Part shown: piece by piece, positions 23,714 through 34,870 of the stretch | How positions within the stretch are numbered: position 1 is the stretch's first letter | Layout: each line of letters starts with the position of its first letter | Source of the DNA: Persicaria tinctoria | Taxonomy: Eukaryota > Streptophyta > Magnoliopsida > Caryophyllales > Polygonaceae | Direction: 5' to 3' | NCBI GenBank assembly: GCA_037127255.1 | Contig: JBANSL010000009.1 | Location: 15,991,975-16,055,974, forward strand | Length of the DNA: 64,000 nt | Notes under the pieces: model-generated | Told to the model about the DNA's origin: nothing | The model's database searches: none | Seen by the model: the letters and a program-made list of their open reading frames with translations, nothing else | Position numbers and translations under genes: made by a program

Positions 23714-25418
23714 ATGGCACCCAAAACCAAGAAAGCTGTCACTCCCAAAAGACTTGGCGCCACCCCAAGGGACGCCAGGCCACTGCTCCCTCTCCCACAC
23801 CCGAACCTGCTACTCAAGCCATCATCCCAGCCGTTGTCCAGAGCACCATTAAGGCGAGCAGGCCACGGCTCCCAAAGGCTCTCAGAAGCGCGCTGCTAAG
23901 AAACCCCTGATTGCTAAACAAAAGGGGAAGAGAAAGATCTTGGTTGAGGAAGAGGACGAGGAAGAGGAGGAAGACGACCTTGATGCCGCCCTGGAAAGAG
24001 ATGCTGCCAGGGAAGCTGAGGAAGAGGCCTTGAGGCAGAAAAAGGCCGATGAGGAGACCGAACTTGCTAAGAAAAAGGCCGAGGAAAAAGCTGAGCGGAT
24101 TCGGAAGGAAGCCGAAGCCGAGGAGGTTCCATCCGAGGTGGAGCCTGAGGAAGAAGAAGAAGAAGAAGAGAAGCAAGAGGGATCTGGAGAGGACGAGGAA
24201 CCAGAAGGAGATGACGCGGGGTCCGCTGAGGACTCAGGGTCTGAGGAAGAGGAGGAAGAATCTCCCTCTCCTTCTCCCCCATCTCCGAAGAAGCGGAAAG
24301 CCCCTATTCCTGTTAAGCCTCCATCCCCCAAGCGCACCAGGAAGGGCACTGTCAAGGGTCTTGCAGCGCCGGTCAAGAGAGCTGCTCCAACAGTTGCGCG
24401 CAGAAAGAATGCAGACCCCCCGGCCTATATCCAGGTAAATCAATCCTTGCCCTCCTCCTGGTTTCAAGATGATGAGACTGCTGGTAAGTGGGTAGATGAG
24501 TTTAGAACTCGTAAGATTAGTTGTTCTGATTTTTTAGATGTTGAGTTCTTCGAAGCTTTGAAGTTACCTTGCATTGAGCTCCTCAAAAAATCCCCAGCCT
24601 GGAACCTTCTTAATCTTGAGACTGTTTACTACCCCGAGCTTACCCGACTCTTCTACATTAACCTAAAAGCCAAAAACGACACTAATGGTTGGTCTTTGGA
24701 GTCTGTCGTCAAAGGGGTTAGAATCTCTCTCAACTCTAATGATTTTGCAGATTCCCTAGGCTTACCTACAACAGTTCCACCTGCTGAAATCCACCCCTCA
24801 AAAGAAAATTGCATCATCCTAGCCCGAGCCAAATATCTCCTATCTGAAGCATCCAACAGCACCTCAAAGCAACTCACCCACTCATCCCTAACCCTTGAGG
24901 CAAAAATTACATTTAACATCATTGTTAGATGCCTCCTACCCCGTCTTAACTCTTGCTCACTCCTTACCGACAATGCCATGGTCCTGCTCTACCGCATTCT
25001 CAATGGCCTTGATCCTGATCTGGCCAACACTATCCTTGGAACCATGGCTCATGCCAGAAAAGCCAGAAAAGGCTCTCCCTTCCCCTTTGCTACCCTTTTG
25101 ACCCCTATCTTCAAAGCTTCTAGAATTGATGTCAAAAATGAAGAACAGCTGCGTCATACGGGTAAGTTCGACTCTAAAGGCCTTGAAAAGATTGGCATCA
25201 CTCGGTCTCCCCAAGGGACCTTGAGTCTTGCCACTCCTTCAAAAGCCTTTCCCACTGCTCCAGCTTTCGATGAACGCATGGACAACCTAGAGTTGGGCTT
25301 GGAGGAAGTTCGCCTGGATATTAAGGAGCTGCAGAAGGAGGTGATGACAACGATGAGTGGGATTTCAACGATGCTGGAAGGACTGTGGACGAGGCTCACT
25401 GATGATGCTCTGGAATGA
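23714..25418 (+). pseudogene. Third (env-like) ORF of the Sirevirus-like element
   Basis: An ATG at 23714 starts a Lys/Pro-rich segment; two frameshifts (about 23765-23780 and 23850-23870) lead into a 490-codon frame ending at 25418. The protein has a very acidic Glu-rich tract with Lys/Ala heptads, a Ser/Pro region with basic nuclear-localisation-like clusters, a globular middle resembling the 'putative plant transposon protein' domain seen in plant retroelement ORFs, and a C-terminal coiled coil. I see no convincing signal peptide or membrane anchor, so 'env-like' describes position, not function. Confidence 0.7.
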
Positions 25419-25545
25419 CTTAGCCTAAACCTTAACCCACCCTATCCCACCCCTGACTTGATACTTTGCTGGTTTGTTGGAAACTTTTTCAAAACTTTTG
25501 GTGAATTTCTGGTGACTATTTTTACCTCCGCCCTTTGTTGAAAGA

Positions 25546-25560
25546 CAAAAAGGGGGAGAT
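25546..25560 (+). other. Upstream polypurine tract
   Basis: AAAAAGGGGGAGAT-type purine run about 215 bp before the 3' LTR repeats the core AAGGGGGAGAT of the proximal tract. Duplicate tracts in this position are a known Sirevirus trait. Confidence 0.7.
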
Positions 25561-25760
25561 GATCGTTAGACTTTGAAAACCTCTGCTTAAAGGTCTTGAA
25601 AGACCTTGGGTTTTGATTTATGGTTTTCAGTTGGATGTTCTCTTTCTTTAAAATTATTTGATCCAACATTTGTCTAACCCTTGCAGGTACTTAGTCCGAT
25701 ATTATTTATGATATATCTGTTTGACTAAGTTGCAGGGATGCACAGGTTTTGTCTTTCATC

Positions 25761-25771
25761 AAGGGGGAGAT
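25761..25771 (+). other. Proximal polypurine tract
   Basis: AAGGGGGAGAT directly precedes the 3' LTR start TGATAACTCCC at 25772. Confidence 0.9.
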
Positions 25772-26789
25772 TGATAACTCCCTCCCTTGATGAAAATCGG
25801 AATAGATGTTTCAAAGGCTTTGACAGGATATTTGTGTCAAAGGCCTTGGAGCATTAACAGTTGATGAAATACAAAACCTATCTTATTATTCGTATATTAT
25901 TTTATCTTATTATATACTTCCATTATATTATATATATATATATATAATATATATATGAATGACTAACCATTTCAGGAAGTATATTCGAGATTACATCCTT
26001 CCTTATACATGTTGAGGAGATCAGTTCAAAATAGATCATGGCGTTTCAAAGTATCCATATATAGAAGATTGAAGATCATGACTGATTGGAAAGAGCCGTT
26101 GGAGATCTGGTGTTGAAGATCCTCACGCTCCATGCTATTATATAAAGGAAAGGAAGGAGAAGACAGAATATACAAGTGCTACACACGAGCTTTCATTCAT
26201 TCAAGCGATCTGTCTTCCAAGTGTCTCTCTGCTAAGCGCTCAAGAGTTTGTTGTTTATTTCAAAGCCTTTGAGAGTCACTGTGAGCTTATAGGATATATT
26301 TATTTCAAGTGTTACTCGAGAGTTTACAACTCGGGAAGTTGCACTAGGCTATTGATTTGCGAGAGTTAGAGGATTGTACTAGATAGCTGAGAGAGGTGGG
26401 GCTCTTCTAGATTGGTCTAGGACTCCAAGGGAACGTGAGTTGACTAGATTGCAATTGTATAGGAGAGAGGCTTCTCGGTGAGCTATTAGGATCCTAAGCT
26501 AAGCAATCAATAAAGCCTTTGAATCCTAGGGTTGTGGAAGAACCCTAGGCGGGGACGTAGGCCAAGTTGTGCTGAACCTCGTAAACAATTACTCGTGTCC
26601 TTTACTTATTGTTTTACCTTATTTCCGCACTTGGTTCGAATTGTTTAACTTTGTGATTCAGGTTTATCTCAAAGGTTTTGGTACAAGCTCCAAAAGTCTT
26701 GAGACTTTCTGCGAAAAACGGGCATACTCTATTCAACCCCCCTTCTAGAGTATTTCTTATTACATTGTTTTTACATTATCGAACCTTCA
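25772..26789 (+). repeat. 3' LTR of the Sirevirus-like element
   Basis: The LTR is 1018 bp. It differs from the 5' LTR mainly by a longer TA repeat around 25928-25955 and scattered substitutions. Confidence 0.95.
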
Positions 26790-26794
26790 TATAA

Positions 26795-27382
26795 TAACAC
26801 CCAAAAATAATATTTTTAATCAATTTCGAATATCTTTGACAATATTTTGAAAAAATATAATTTTCTTTGAATATAATTATATATAAAAGAATACCAAAAA
26901 ATTATAATAGAGGGGTATAAACATGTTGCAAATAATTGTTATAGAGGGGTATATTCGTAAATTGAATTGGTAAAAAAAAAAGATGGATTGTGGGATGCTA
27001 GAGATGCTATTGTTAAACTGGAAAAAGTGACGAAGAGATGCTATACTGATATGGCGGAGAGAGGTGAATAAAAAAATAATAATTTTAGTATCTTAAATAG
27101 AAACTGATAAATATGGCCTTAGATATATTATTCACTATTGGTATGGTAAATAGATTTAAGGTTGTCGACACCCAAACACCAATAAAGACAAAAGATATTG
27201 CTTTAAGGGAAGGCTTAACAAAAGCTATAAAACTTGGAAGTAGTAAACTCCAAATGGAGGGACCAACTTAAGTATAATACAAATTGCCCATGGAAATTGA
27301 ATTGGGAGAAAAAAGTACCTGTCGCAATTTTTTTTATCCTAAATAACTAAATGTCTACCGTTCTATCGTAATTGAGTAAATA
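26795..27382. other. AT-rich flank with a short LINE RNase H relic
   Basis: The first ~90 bp (26819-26884) are a diverged repeat of 16934-16996. On the plus strand, about 27195-27330 encodes a short segment resembling a LINE-type RNase H (ALREGLTKAIKLGSSKLQ, then NCPW a little further on, compare NCPWEIEL in the adjacent LINE). It is opposite in orientation to the LINE beginning at 27397 and too short to be functional. Confidence 0.4.
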
Positions 27383-27436
27383 ACCTTCAAATTTTATTTT
27401 ATTTTTTTATTAGGAAAAAATTCGAGTGGGTTGACC

Positions 27437-28609
27437 CTACCCGGCAGCATCCTTGCGGATGAGGTCAAGAAGACGTGGGTCATTTTTAATATCGACTTCT
27501 CGGGCAGAGTGGCTAAGGTGTGCAACCTTATCCGCTACTCTATTGCCAATGTGAGGAACATGAAAGAAATCTACTTCTTCCATAGTCGATAATAGGACTT
27601 GAGCATCCGAAAGTATTAGTTCGATCTCCCAAGGGCAGTTAGATTTTCTATTTAAGTGGTCAATGATTATCTTGCTATCTCCTTCAATTTGGATCTTTTC
27701 TATATTGAGTTGTCGCGCTTGTTGGATCCCTATTTTAAGAGCTAATGTTTCTGCTGTGAGTGGTTTTTGTTTGCCCAACCGTTGGTGGTGTACAGAAATT
27801 GGGTGGCCTACCCAATCCCGAATGATGGCACCAGCAGAGCTGTCGCCATTAGAAAGGGTTGATCCGTCGAAATTGAGTTTGAACGTGCCTCGAGGAGGCT
27901 TGCGCCAGGAAACTGGGGTTTGTTTCTGACTTTTTTTAGGAGGGTACCGACGAGGAGGGAAAAAGTCCTCCTCGAAGTCAGTCTCAGCTGCAGATGTTTT
28001 ATTCCAGTTATCTATATGAGATTTAATTAGTCGTAAGACTTTATCTTTTTGCGGGATTGCAGCCTGCTGAAAAAGATGTTGGTTCCTAATATACCACGTC
28101 GTCCACCACGAAAAGGTGAGGTTGGTCAGAGCAGAAGAATTTAGGCTTCTCCCTAGAAGAGACAGAATGGGTTTAATATCCCGGCACTGTGCAATCAAGT
28201 AGGCAATGTTTGATTGGACTTGGGACGGAAGCTGGTGGATCACTTGGATAAAGGGACATTCCATAAACAAGTGGACCTCATCCCCTAGTGCCGCATTACA
28301 CGGAGAGCAGGTGGAAGGGACAGAGCTACCCCTGTTGGAAAACCTAGAAGCAGTTGGGAGCCCGTCCTGAGCTATTTTCCAAAGAAAGTTTATGAATTTC
28401 GTGGGGATATTACTCTTCCATATCAATTTATATGCACTGGCAGTAGTAAACCAGCCTTCCCTATCCGGCCACCAGTATAAGCGGTCATGTAGAGTGGAGG
28501 CAGGAAGAGGGATGTCTAGAATTTCATTCACTATATCAGTAGGGAGAACCTCTTGGAGTTTTTCTTTCCACCACTTCCCTCCTAAAATATAATCACTAAC
28601 AGTTTCGTC
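27437..28609 (-). pseudogene. LINE ORF2, connector and RNase H portion
   Basis: This is the minus-strand frame continuing after TAG 28610-28612. It contains the reverse-transcriptase-associated zinc-binding-like segment (FLWKIAQDGLPT ... C-x2-C ... HLFMECP) and an RNase H fold with its first Asp in KLNFDGS, Glu in TAETLALK, Asp in IEGDSK and a late Asp in RVADKVAH. The frame ends at 27437. RNase H would degrade the RNA template during retrotransposition. Confidence 0.9.
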
Positions 28610-30037
28610 CTAATTGTAAATTTGAGGGCATTCTTCCCTGATCGACAGAGAAGAGGTTGTAATCCAATTATCTGTCCAAAACTTAATTGATCGCCCATTT
28701 CCTATGGACCAAATAAGCCCCTTTTTAAATTTATCAATTAAAGCAGACAACTTGGACCATTGCCAAGAGCTAGACCCTGTGTTTTTGTAGTAAAAAATAC
28801 TGGCAGAACGCAAGTATTTATGTCTAATCAATGACACCCATACATTACTAGGCTCGGCCAGAAGTTTCCACAGTAGCTTTATCTGGAGAGCCACATTCAT
28901 GTCGCTAGATTTCCGAATCCCCACCCCCCCAAAAAGCTTCGGTTTGCAGATCCTGCCCCATCTAATCAGCGGTCGGTACTGAAGATCCTTATTCCAAAAG
29001 AACGAGCGGTTAATCTGGTCGAGTTCTTTGTGTAAAGCAGCGGGGAGCATAAAATTCTGCATAACATATAGCGGCTTAGCAGAGAGGTTGGAGTTGATAA
29101 GGGTGGCACGACCTTGTTGGGAGAGGGCATTAGCCCTCCATTTTGTCAATTGTTGTTTAGATTTACAGATGATATCTTCGAACGTGGTTTTGGTAACTCT
29201 TCCATTGATAATGGGACAACCTAAATACATTTCTAATGAATTGTCATTAGAAATATTGAGGCAGGTACGCAGCTCAAGGATCCTGTGGTTTGTAATACCT
29301 TTCGTGGCTTGGAAACTAGATTTATGGTAATTGACCTTTTGGCCCGACACTTTGCAGTATGAATCAACAATCGTCTTTACTTTATGCCCTACAACCAAGC
29401 TACCTTTCGAGAAGATTATGATATCGTCAGCAAAGGTAAGAAACGGGATCCGAGGGCCGTTATGTCCAATCGGGAACCCAATGTGTGTTTTATCTAGACT
29501 AGCTTCAGCGACCAGTTTCCGAGCCAGAATCTCAGCCCCTAAAATCAAAAGAAAGGGGGATAACGGATCCCCCTGGCGGAGACCCCGAGTGGGATAAATA
29601 AGATCCGTAGGACCATTGTTGACTAATACCGAGAAAGAAACCGTCGTGATACATTCCATTACCCAAGAGATAAACGTGTCGTGGAAACCAAACCTTTGAA
29701 GCACCTTTTTTATGAAATTCCAGTCGACTCTATCATATGCTTTTTCCATATCTAGTTTTATTGCTAGCCATCCTTCCTTGCCCCTCCGACTTTTGTAAGA
29801 GTGGAAAATTTTATGAGCTATCAGGACATTGTCTTGAATAGCCCTGTCCGATACAAAAGCACCCTGAAGAGGATGTAGAAGTTTACCAACAACTTTTTTC
29901 ATTCTGTCAGTCAAGATTTTGGATATAATTTTGTAGACATTGGAACATAAGCTGATAGGGCGGTAGTGACCAGTGGTCGTGGGATCGTCTCTTTTAGGGA
30001 GGAGGGAGATAAAGGTATGATTTATTTGTTTAAGCAT
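28610..30037 (-). pseudogene. LINE ORF2, reverse transcriptase portion
   Basis: The frame encodes YRPISLCSNVYKIISK, the catalytic motif FADD (in PFLTFADDIIIF), the DMEKAYDRVDW motif and RQGDPLSPFLL, all hallmark blocks of non-LTR reverse transcriptase. It is shifted by one base relative to the endonuclease frame; a short A-run near 30050-30054 (plus strand) appears to have lost one base. It ends in a premature TAG at 28610-28612 and continues in the same frame to the RNase H. Confidence 0.93.
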
Positions 30038-31518
30038 TTTTCCAGAGTGGAAAATCCTTTGACTGCACAGATTATAGATTTACCTACAATATCCCAATAT
30101 TTTTTGTAAAATTCAGCTGTGAAACCATCAGGGCCCGGGGATTTGTTCCTTCCAAGGTTGAAAACCGCTGTTTTAATTTCCGTGTTAGATGGGAGTTTTA
30201 TGAGAAAATTGTTTTCCTCCGGCAAGATGGAATTTTCTATAAGGTCCAGCAACTCGCTGAGGAGCCTATCGTCTATTGGTTCTTTCTTGAATCTCTTCTC
30301 AAAATCCTTTTTTATCTCATTCTTAACATTCTCTTCGCCCACAACCACCGTGCCAGAGGAAGAGGTGATGTTGCGAATTTGTTTCATGTGCCTTCGTCCT
30401 GTCGCCACTCGGTGAAAATAAGCCGTGTTGGAATCCGAGAGTTTGAGATGTTTGGTTTTTGTTCTTTGGCTCCAAAATGATTTTTGAAATAGTAGGAGCT
30501 TCTCTTTCTTAATGAGGAGGCGCTTTTCCTTGCTATGATTTGATTGAGGTTCAATCCCGGGACCAGCGGATTGAATATGTCGGAGCTCCAACTCCACCTC
30601 TTTCAGTTGACGGAAAATGTTTCCGAAACTCGTTTTATTCCATTCTTTTGCTTTTTTTTTCAGGATTTTTTGTTTAAACATTAATTGGAACATGGCAGAG
30701 CCAGGGCAATTAGCCCGCCAGGATTTCTTAACTACATTACGGAAATCTTTCCGAAGTAGCCAGGCATTTTCTAACTTGAAAGGTGGGGCTTTGAAGCTAG
30801 GATTAACCTCAAAGGAGATGGATATTGGGCAATGGTCCGAAGAGGAGAAAGCACCATTATATGTGATCATGTTAGGAAAAGCTTCAATAACCTGTTGGTG
30901 GACAACCACCCGGTCAAGCTTTTCACGGATGTTGAAATTTTCCTCCGGGTTCTTCCTCCATGTGAACGGATTACCAAAGGTGGGAAGGTCTAGAAGTGAG
31001 CAATCGTTTTTGAACGAAATGAGTCGAGAAAACCTGGATGGCCGGGGAGAGGCCCCACCGAATTTGTCAGCACTGCAGAGGATCTCATTAAGATCACCCT
31101 GAACAATGCACGGAATAGATGAGTCATTAACAATTGTTTTTAACATTTCCCAAAACGGTTCTTTTTCACTTGGTGTCGGCGGTGCATAGACAAAAAGGAC
31201 TAAGATTGGAAACCCAGCAAGCAGACTTTCCAACCTAAGGCCAATAATACGCGGTAAGTGGACATCAATGGATATATTAAAATTTAGTAGCTGGTGAGTT
31301 TTCCAAAGGACTCCTATTCCGCCTGATCGCCCGGTAGCCGGTGACCAAGCCCCTTCATCAAATCCAATATTTCTCCACATCTTATCGTCCGGAATGTTTT
31401 CCGTCTTAGTTTCTGCTAGTGCCATGATTTGAAAATGCTCATTTTTACACATTGAATCAATTTCCGTCCAGAAGGTTCTTTTTCCTACCCCCCTACAATT
31501 CCAAAAGCACATATTCAT
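30022..31518 (-). pseudogene. LINE ORF2, endonuclease portion
   Basis: ATG at 31516-31518 begins MNMCFWNCRGVGK, followed by the APE-type endonuclease blocks: ALAETKT (catalytic Glu), VQGDLNEIL, and SSDHCPISI (Asp-His). This domain nicks target DNA for reverse-transcription priming. The C-terminal part carries the conserved linker (NKSPGPDGFTAEFYKKYWD) that precedes reverse transcriptase. The start overlaps the stop of an upstream minus frame (31515-32063) in an ATGA arrangement. Confidence 0.93.
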
Positions 31519-34419
31519 ATATAACTGTCGATGATAAAAGGACTAGTTTTCGGAGTCCTTAAATCGAGTTGATTTTGAAATTTTATTTTAAGAGGAACAA
31601 TTTCAGACATTTTGGATGGGAGATTGTTGTTACAATCTAAATAGGCCGCACCAGGCCAATGGGCCCAAGCAAAGAAGTTAACCGAAAGAAAATAAGCCAA
31701 GAAGGATTTAAGTAATGCAATGTTCAAAGGGAGCTCTACGAAAACCAGTGAAATCATAAAAAGCTCAGATTTGTAACACGACATATATAGAGGTGTAATA
31801 ACCCAGAAGACAACAAAGAGGAGCTTGCTTGTGTGAATTATTTGATAAGCTATGATCAGTCCCTTCCAAACAAATGTAAGGGGGGTCAGAAAGAAATAGC
31901 TTTTGATTAGCATTACATTCTTACGACCATTTATAAGAAATAGCTTTTGATTAGCATTAATTTCTTTCGATATTTCCTCATTATTTGAGCTATCTCGCAT
32001 TAACTCGAGATATTGTATGTTAATATTAAGCTGGGTAATGAGAAGACTAGCTTCGCTGAACATTTCAATACGGGCTGTTCTAAAGGTTGAAGCATATGTA
32101 AACCCTTGGAAAGGAGATGTGCATGGTTCAAGACCATAGATTTGAGCATGAGTTTTTCATTGCTGCGTTGCAGCCAGTTGAGTCCCATGAATGGGAGTTT
32201 TGACCATAGTACACAAGTGCGAAGGACCGAACACGTAAACTTCACAAAGAAGGAAATTATACTCCACCAATCACAACACCAGTTGGTTAATTTTTTAACA
32301 TCCTTAATTCCATGTGTCCCTCCCATTTTCCATTTGCAAGTTACATGTCGTCTGAAATTTTGTATTGACCAAATTGAATTAGCAAATTTTATAGAATTAT
32401 TCCCACTTAATAACAAAGTTATGCAAATCCACCAACGCACCTTAGTCAACATTGGGCACAACCGACACTCCCAAGGCATGACCAAAAACAAAGAAAGGCC
32501 CCATGAAAGAGCCCAACACGTCCAACCAGATTGGCAGGTTAACCAAGATTTCAGCAATTTTGCAGAAGGCAAACCAAGAGCAGAGATGAATGTCACAGAC
32601 TTAGAACTGACAGGCAACGAGGGAACGACGAACCTGTTACTTCTAAACCCAGAAGCCGCCGAGTGGTAGGAGTGTAAGAGCACCATAGAGAACGCATCCG
32701 AGTAACGGTAGATAATGATACACTTCCATGATATGGTAATAAAAAAAGACCAATTGATCTTGATAAAAATATAAGCAAAGTCAATTGTTTTATATTTTTT
32801 CCTACTCCCTTCAGCAGAGGCAGTGTAAACCAATCACAAGAGACAAGGTTGCAAAGCCCGGGATCGGAAGGAAGAGGGCCATATACAAGTAGCTGCTCAA
32901 ACCCATGAAACAGAGCAAATGGGACACGAGGAACAACGGCAGGTGCAAAGATCGATCGAACAAGACTAATCTGAACAAAATAACTTAATACTCCATAACA
33001 GATTTTACCAAATAGCTTAACAGGAGTACTGATAATCTGCCCACTGTCATAAACAGACCAAACTCCTTCCACTCTGGACTTACCAAAGAAGAAGAACATG
33101 AATCTGCACTTAGGAGACCCCTGATAAGCATCATTAGGGATATATTCCTGGCAGGGATGTGTTCTAGCTAAGAGACTACAACAATTAGAGCCAAGCATTA
33201 GGACAACCGAAGCAAGACACATATTTTCAATAACATGATTTAATAGAAACAATTCTTCATCTGAACTGGGGATAGGAGCAGTAACAGCCCCAAGATCCCC
33301 AGTTTGTTCAAGGCCCGAAAATCGGGGGGTACGTGGTGAAGAGGAGACCCCTAGCACCGGATTTTTTAGGCACCAATAGATGGTGAATAAAAGAGCAGTA
33401 GGTAACAAGTGAGCCAAAACACACATCAGTTCAGAGGATTTCAGGAAAATTCCAAGGCAGTTAATTAAAACACTGATTTGTTTAGAGGATATTGAGTCAC
33501 AAAGGAGCTTCTCGAGATACCTGGGAAAGAGGGGGGTCCAAGCAACCCGCCAACTGTTACACAAAGGCGAGCAAACAAACCAACAGAGAGGATCTCTGAT
33601 AATTTGCTTGACACCATTTTTTGGGCCCTTTAAAGGGATGTGGGTGTGACTAAAAGTCACTGTTTTGGATGAATTAGGTATTTGAATTGCATTCTTACCG
33701 ATATCGCTTTGAACAAAGTAGCAGAGACGGAACTCCCTCCACATACAACAGACGTCATATGTAGGAGAGAAATTAAATTCAATATTGGGATTAAGGGGAT
33801 ACCTGTGAAGGAGCTTCAACCTTGCCATCAAACCACGAAACATACAACACCCGACAGATCCAAAGACTTGGAAGTACACCGGCCTGGAAAAACCCGAGCG
33901 CCCCCTCCGACCCCCACAACAGGGACTGCGACCTATTACTCTCCTCCATGACCGCGACCAACAATACCATCGCCACCGAACACGAGGATACTTCTTTCTC
34001 TTTCTGTAATCCCACCATTCAGGGGATTCCACCTTCCTTCCCATCTTCATTCCGCTTGAGAAACCGCCAGTAGATCTACTGACCCGTAGGAAAATCAGTG
34101 TCAATTCCACCCGAAATAAGGCTTTGAGGCAAGAATCGGCAAGCTTGGAGGCCGAAAATTGCAGATTGGACTGCTTGGAAACAAAAGGGGCGAAGCCCAC
34201 ACCATGACGAGGAGATCGCAGAAGGCACGAGAAGCCTTGATTCACCCCAGAGTTGAGCACTAACTCAGGGATAAGAGAGATTATAATCTGAATTTGGAGG
34301 GGAATCAGCCAAAAAGGGCTAGATTGAGGCGATTTAGGGGAAGAACTTGCCGGAGCAAGGGTTTGGGAAACGAGTTTGGCAAAGGGAACCGGGGGCGCGT
34401 GCACGAGCGCGTTCTTCAT
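31519..34419 (-). other. LINE 5' region with long open frames but no recognisable ORF1
   Basis: This region, in minus orientation, contains a 608-codon frame from an ATG at 34419 to 32593, then overlapping open frames 32833-32000 and 32063-31515. The first ATG lies about 23 bp from the element 5' end. A standard plant LINE ORF1 has a DUF4283-like domain and a CCHC zinc knuckle; I find neither in any frame. The N-terminus is Ala/Pro/Ser-rich, the rest hydrophobic and Cys/Trp-rich. It may be a diverged or frameshifted ORF1, captured sequence, or a long untranslated leader that is open by chance. Confidence 0.4.
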
Positions 34420-34544
34420 GCCCTCATTTATCTTTCCTATTCACCTTCAAATTTTAATATATAATACCGAAATGACCCTATCCTTCCCTTCCTCACTTTC
34501 CCCTTTTTCTTTTTTCTTTATTTCTACTTTCTTATTATCGAAAT

Positions 34545-34720
34545 TTTTATGCGGACATTCGAACAAATAGACTCCTAACATTCAAACTATTATTAATTTT
34601 TTTTATGCGAGATATGGACTACTGAGATTATAACTTTATTGAATTTTTTATGCGGACAAATGAACTGCTGAGATTCTAACTATTATTGAACTTTTTATGC
34701 AGACAAATTAACCGTTGATC
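34545..34720 (+). repeat. Degenerate ~48-bp tandem repeats
   Basis: Three to four imperfect copies share TTTTTTATGCGGACAAATGA-like openings followed by CTGAGATTCTAACTATTATTGAA-like sequence, with starts near 34547, 34605, 34652 and 34690. Related GCGGACAACTGAGCAATTGAAG words recur to 34870. No gene is visible. Confidence 0.5.
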
Positions 34721-34870
34721 TAAAGTGGACACCTGAGCAATTGAAGCGGAAAACATCACCATTTCCGCTCTTTCGCTTTCAACATCTCCATGTTGAAGCG
34801 AACAATGGAAGGAAACACACAACAATAGAAGCGGACAACTGAGCAATTGAAGGGGACAACTGAACATAGA

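Larger units (their letters stand above)
17237..26789 (+). mobile_element. Sirevirus-like Ty1-copia retrotransposon with third ORF, degraded
   Basis: The 9553-bp element has ~1-kb LTRs (17237-18237, 25772-26789), an initiator-Met primer site, gag-pol in copia order (protease, integrase, reverse transcriptase, RNase H), then a 1.7-kb third ORF before the 3' LTR and two polypurine tracts. Target duplication TATAA is perfect (17232-17236, 26790-26794). A third ORF after pol and repeated purine tracts are hallmarks of Sireviruses. LTRs differ at few sites plus a TA-repeat length change, so insertion was recent, yet gag-pol already has four in-frame stops and a frameshift and the third ORF two frameshifts. 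The copy cannot make a complete polyprotein. Confidence 0.95.
27397..34441 (-). mobile_element. Full-length L1-like LINE with RNase H
   Basis: The 7045-bp minus-strand element is bounded by an exact 14-bp target duplication ACCTTCAAATTTTA (27383-27396 and 34442-34455). The 3' end has a short A-rich tail (plus-strand T-rich run 27397-27420) shortly after the ORF2 stop. ORF2 encodes endonuclease, reverse transcriptase, a zinc-finger-like connector and a C-terminal RNase H, typical of some plant L1 lineages. One in-frame stop and one single-base frameshift make this copy defective. The 2.9 kb upstream of ORF2 lies inside the element but shows no standard ORF1 motif. Confidence 0.93.

Noticed and set aside
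23882..24376. Minus-strand serine-rich frame opposite the third ORF
   Set aside because: It is the complement of the Glu-rich repeat of the plus-strand ORF and is a shadow.
23940..25418. Third ORF as a true viral envelope protein
   Set aside because: No clear signal peptide, membrane anchor or cleavage site is visible; only its position is env-like.
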